From the NCBI RefSeq assembly GCF_001746295.1, contig NZ_MJAH01000004.1, positions 463,995 to 527,994 on the forward strand: a DNA stretch of 64,000 nucleotides, in the 5' to 3' direction. The stretch comes from Streptomyces sp. LUP47B. Lineage in GTDB: Bacteria > Actinomycetota > Actinomycetes > Streptomycetales > Streptomycetaceae. Shown in pieces: positions 62,355 to 64,000 of this stretch (position 1 is its first letter; each line of letters opens with the position of its first letter). The notes under the pieces are model-generated. The model did not search any database. It was not told the DNA's origin and saw nothing but the letters and a program-made list of their open reading frames with translations. A program made the position numbers and the translations under genes.

Positions 62355-62891
62355 TCAGATCGCGCATCCCACGTGGGCCAGCGCCTGCTTGAGCAGCACC
62401 CCGTGACCGCCGGGCATCTCACTCTCCACCGCCGGTGACAGGGCCTCCTGCGGGCTGAACCACACCAGGTCCAGGGCGTCCTGGCGGGGCTGGCAGTCGC
62501 CGCTCACCGGGACCACGTAGACGAGGGACACCGCGTGCTGGCGCGGGTCGTGGTAGGGCGTGACCCCCTGGGTGGGGAAGTACTCCGCCACCGTGAAGGG
62601 CTGGAGGGAGGGCGGGATCCGGGGCAGGGCGACAGGTCCCAGATCCTTCTCCAGGTGGCGCAACAGGGCGTCCCGGACCCGCTCGTGGTGCAGGACGCGG
62701 CCGGAGACCAGCGTCCGGCTGACCGTTCCGTCGGGTCCGATGCGCAGCAGCAGGCCGACGCTGGTGACTTCGCCGCTGTCGTCGACGCGCACGGGCACGG
62801 CCTCGACGTACAGGATGGGCATCCGGGCGCGGGCCTGCTCGAGATCGTCGGCGCTCAGCCAGCCGGGCGTGGTATCGGTCAAGTCAGACAT
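62355..62891 (-). CDS. NUDIX-like protein (DUF4916 family)
   Basis: The 178-residue protein matches the actinobacterial DUF4916 NUDIX relatives: GWLSADDLEQARARMPILYVEAVPVRV, GRVLHHERVRDALLRHLEKDLGP, and the QHAVSLVYVVPVSGDC strand. The classical NUDIX box is degenerate (the REUxEE glutamates are not evident), so hydrolase activity is uncertain. The ATG at 62889-62891 is six bases after a TATGAT -10, suggesting a leaderless mRNA. Confidence 0.88.
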   Translation of the reverse strand: MSDLTDTTPGWLSADDLEQARARMPILYVEAVPVRVDDSGEVTSVGLLLRIGPDGTVSRTLVSGRVLHHERVRDALLRHLEKDLGPVALPRIPPSLQPFTVAEYFPTQGVTPYHDPRQHAVSLVYVVPVSGDCQPRQDALDLVWFSPQEALSPAVESEMPGGHGVLLKQALAHVGCAI

Positions 62892-62897
62892 TGCTAG

Positions 62898-62903
62898 ATC
62901 ATA
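62898..62903 (-). promoter_or_regulatory. Leaderless -10 for the NUDIX-like gene
   Basis: TATGAT on the minus strand lies six bases from the ATG at 62891. No ribosome site intervenes. Confidence 0.65.
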
Positions 62904-62924
62904 CTTTCCGGGGACGGCGGGCGC

Positions 62925-64000
62925 TCAGTCGCGCTCGCCTGGTGGGACGGGGGACGGGGCGGGAAGTCCGTAGAGGCGGCGGGCGTTGTCCCCGCTCGCC
63001 CAGGCCGCGACGCGCAACGCGTCCGGCAGGCTCAGCTCGTCGGCGTCCACCCGCTCCTGGAGCAGTGCGGTCAGCCCGTGCCGGAACGACAACGCGCCGA
63101 GCAGATGGAATTCGGCCACTCCGTACGCGTCGGAGCTGTACAGCAGCTTGCGGAACGGAGTGATCTCCAGCGCCTCCGCCAGGATCGCCCGGGACCGTGC
63201 GGGGCCGACGTAGTGCAGGGTGAGGCCCACGTCGAGGTACACCTGCTCGAACACCGCGGCCAGATAGGCGGCCTGCCGCTGATACGGCCAGCAGTGCAGC
63301 AGCAGGACCGGGATGGTGCCCGCGGTCAGGTGCAGCCAGTCCGTGAGGAGGGTCGGGTCCACGCGGTGCATACGGATGTCGCTGTCGCCGAACCCGGTGT
63401 GCAGCTGGAGGGGCAGCCCGAGGTCCACGGCGGTCCACAGCAGATGCCGTACGAGAACCGGATCGGCCAGTCGTCCACCGTGCGCGAGCCAGTCGGCGGC
63501 GGCACGAGTGACCTCCGCGTCCGAGGGGCGCGCCGGGTCCAGGTCGAAGCCGGTGCGGTAGGCGGCGACCGACTTCACGGCCACCACACCCGGCCGTCCC
63601 ACGGCCTCCAGAGCGGCCGCGCGGAACTCGTCCGCGTACGCGTCCGGCTCCACGCCGCGCGCCGCCACCGCCTCCGCGACACCCTCCAGCCGCACGATCT
63701 CGTACGCCGTCCCGCCCGCGGCCTCGGCCAGCTCCGCCGGTGTGGTGAGACGTTCCGGCGCGTAGCCGGTGTCCACGCAGAACACGTCCGTGCCCGCGGC
63801 GGTCAGAAAACGCCGGTTGACCTCCTGCGGGCCGAGTTCCGCGCGGCGGGTCAGGTAGGCGTCGGGCGGCGCGTGGCGCGGGAGGTCCAGCAGGGGTGCG
63901 CAGTGCCGGCGGACCGCCACACCGACGGGGCTGTCGAAGGAGGAGATCCCCGGCCAGGCCGCGCCCTCGGTGAGCAGCGACTCGAAGCCCGTCCGGTCGA
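62925..64000 (-). CDS. Amidohydrolase family protein (5' end cut by right edge)
   Basis: The frame stays open to the right edge, so only the C-terminal 358 residues are seen. The metal-dependent amidohydrolase pattern is clear: LQLHTGFGDSDIRMH, VLLLHCWPYQRQAAYLAAVF with a His ligand, YLDVGLTLHYVG, and LLYSSDAYGVAEFH with the likely catalytic Asp. It resembles the N-terminal half of FluG-type proteins and the amidohydrolases found next to glutamine synthetase-like genes. Substrate unknown. The visible part begins DRTGFESLLTEG. Confidence 0.9.
   Translation of the reverse strand, partial: DRTGFESLLTEGAAWPGISSFDSPVGVAVRRHCAPLLDLPRHAPPDAYLTRRAELGPQEVNRRFLTAAGTDVFCVDTGYAPERLTTPAELAEAAGGTAYEIVRLEGVAEAVAARGVEPDAYADEFRAAALEAVGRPGVVAVKSVAAYRTGFDLDPARPSDAEVTRAAADWLAHGGRLADPVLVRHLLWTAVDLGLPLQLHTGFGDSDIRMHRVDPTLLTDWLHLTAGTIPVLLLHCWPYQRQAAYLAAVFEQVYLDVGLTLHYVGPARSRAILAEALEITPFRKLLYSSDAYGVAEFHLLGALSFRHGLTALLQERVDADELSLPDALRVAAWASGDNARRLYGLPAPSPVPPGERD

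Overview
The window reads as chromosomal DNA from a Streptomyces-type actinomycete. GC content is very high, third codon positions are almost always G or C, and GTG/TTG starts and 1-4 base stop/start overlaps are common. A hopanoid operon, a conservon (sensor kinase, roadblock, DUF742, GTPase), a c-di-AMP riboswitch ahead of a LysM/M23 wall hydrolase, and sugar ABC transporters without their own ATPase all fit that genus. No insertion sequence, prophage, CRISPR array or plasmid function was seen. Both window edges cut genes.

Region 1 (1-12.6 kb) is a hopanoid (hop) operon. It runs hpnD (cut at the left edge), a 46-residue ORF that exactly fills the hpnD-hpnE gap, hpnE, a polyprenyl diphosphate synthase, squalene-hopene cyclase, hpnG, hpnH, ispG, dxs and hpnO. 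MEP-pathway precursor supply (Dxs, IspG), C30 assembly (HpnD/E), cyclisation (SHC) and side-chain building (HpnH adenosylation, HpnG adenine release, HpnO amination) lie in one transcription direction. An XRE-cupin regulator with twin operator-like palindromes and a 40-residue membrane peptide close the block.

Region 2 (12.6-23.4 kb) is mixed: a tyrosine phosphatase, two perfect DnaA boxes, a GH36 alpha-galactosidase, the riboswitch and M23 peptidase with a strong terminator, a secreted DUF6250-like protein, an SGNH hydrolase, an amino-acid dehydrogenase with a TetR gene and a palindromic operator, a metallo-beta-lactamase-fold hydrolase, and about 1.1 kb without a convincing gene.

Region 3 (23.4-28.4 kb) is a conservon plus a GAF-domain gene. 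Region 4 (28.4-38.6 kb) holds many small regulators, several with leaderless-looking promoters, an MFS/muconolactone-isomerase pair opposite a LysR gene, an SDR lacking the usual catalytic Tyr with an NTF2-like partner, the threonine dehydrogenase/KBL glycine pathway, and tRNA-Pro(GGG).

Region 5 (38.6-45.6 kb) is glyA-soxBDAG for sarcosine breakdown, divergent from a GntR regulator with a perfect palindrome between them. Region 6 (45.7-59.2 kb) is a plant-arabinoside utilisation locus: secreted GH43/ricin and MGH1-like/CBM32 enzymes, LacI, ABC binding protein and two permeases, intracellular GH127 and GH43. A shared operator-like element sits at both divergent promoters. Region 7 (59.2-64 kb) has a TetR gene divergent from a class II aldolase/PfkB kinase pair, small DUF proteins, a NUDIX-like protein and an amidohydrolase cut by the right edge.
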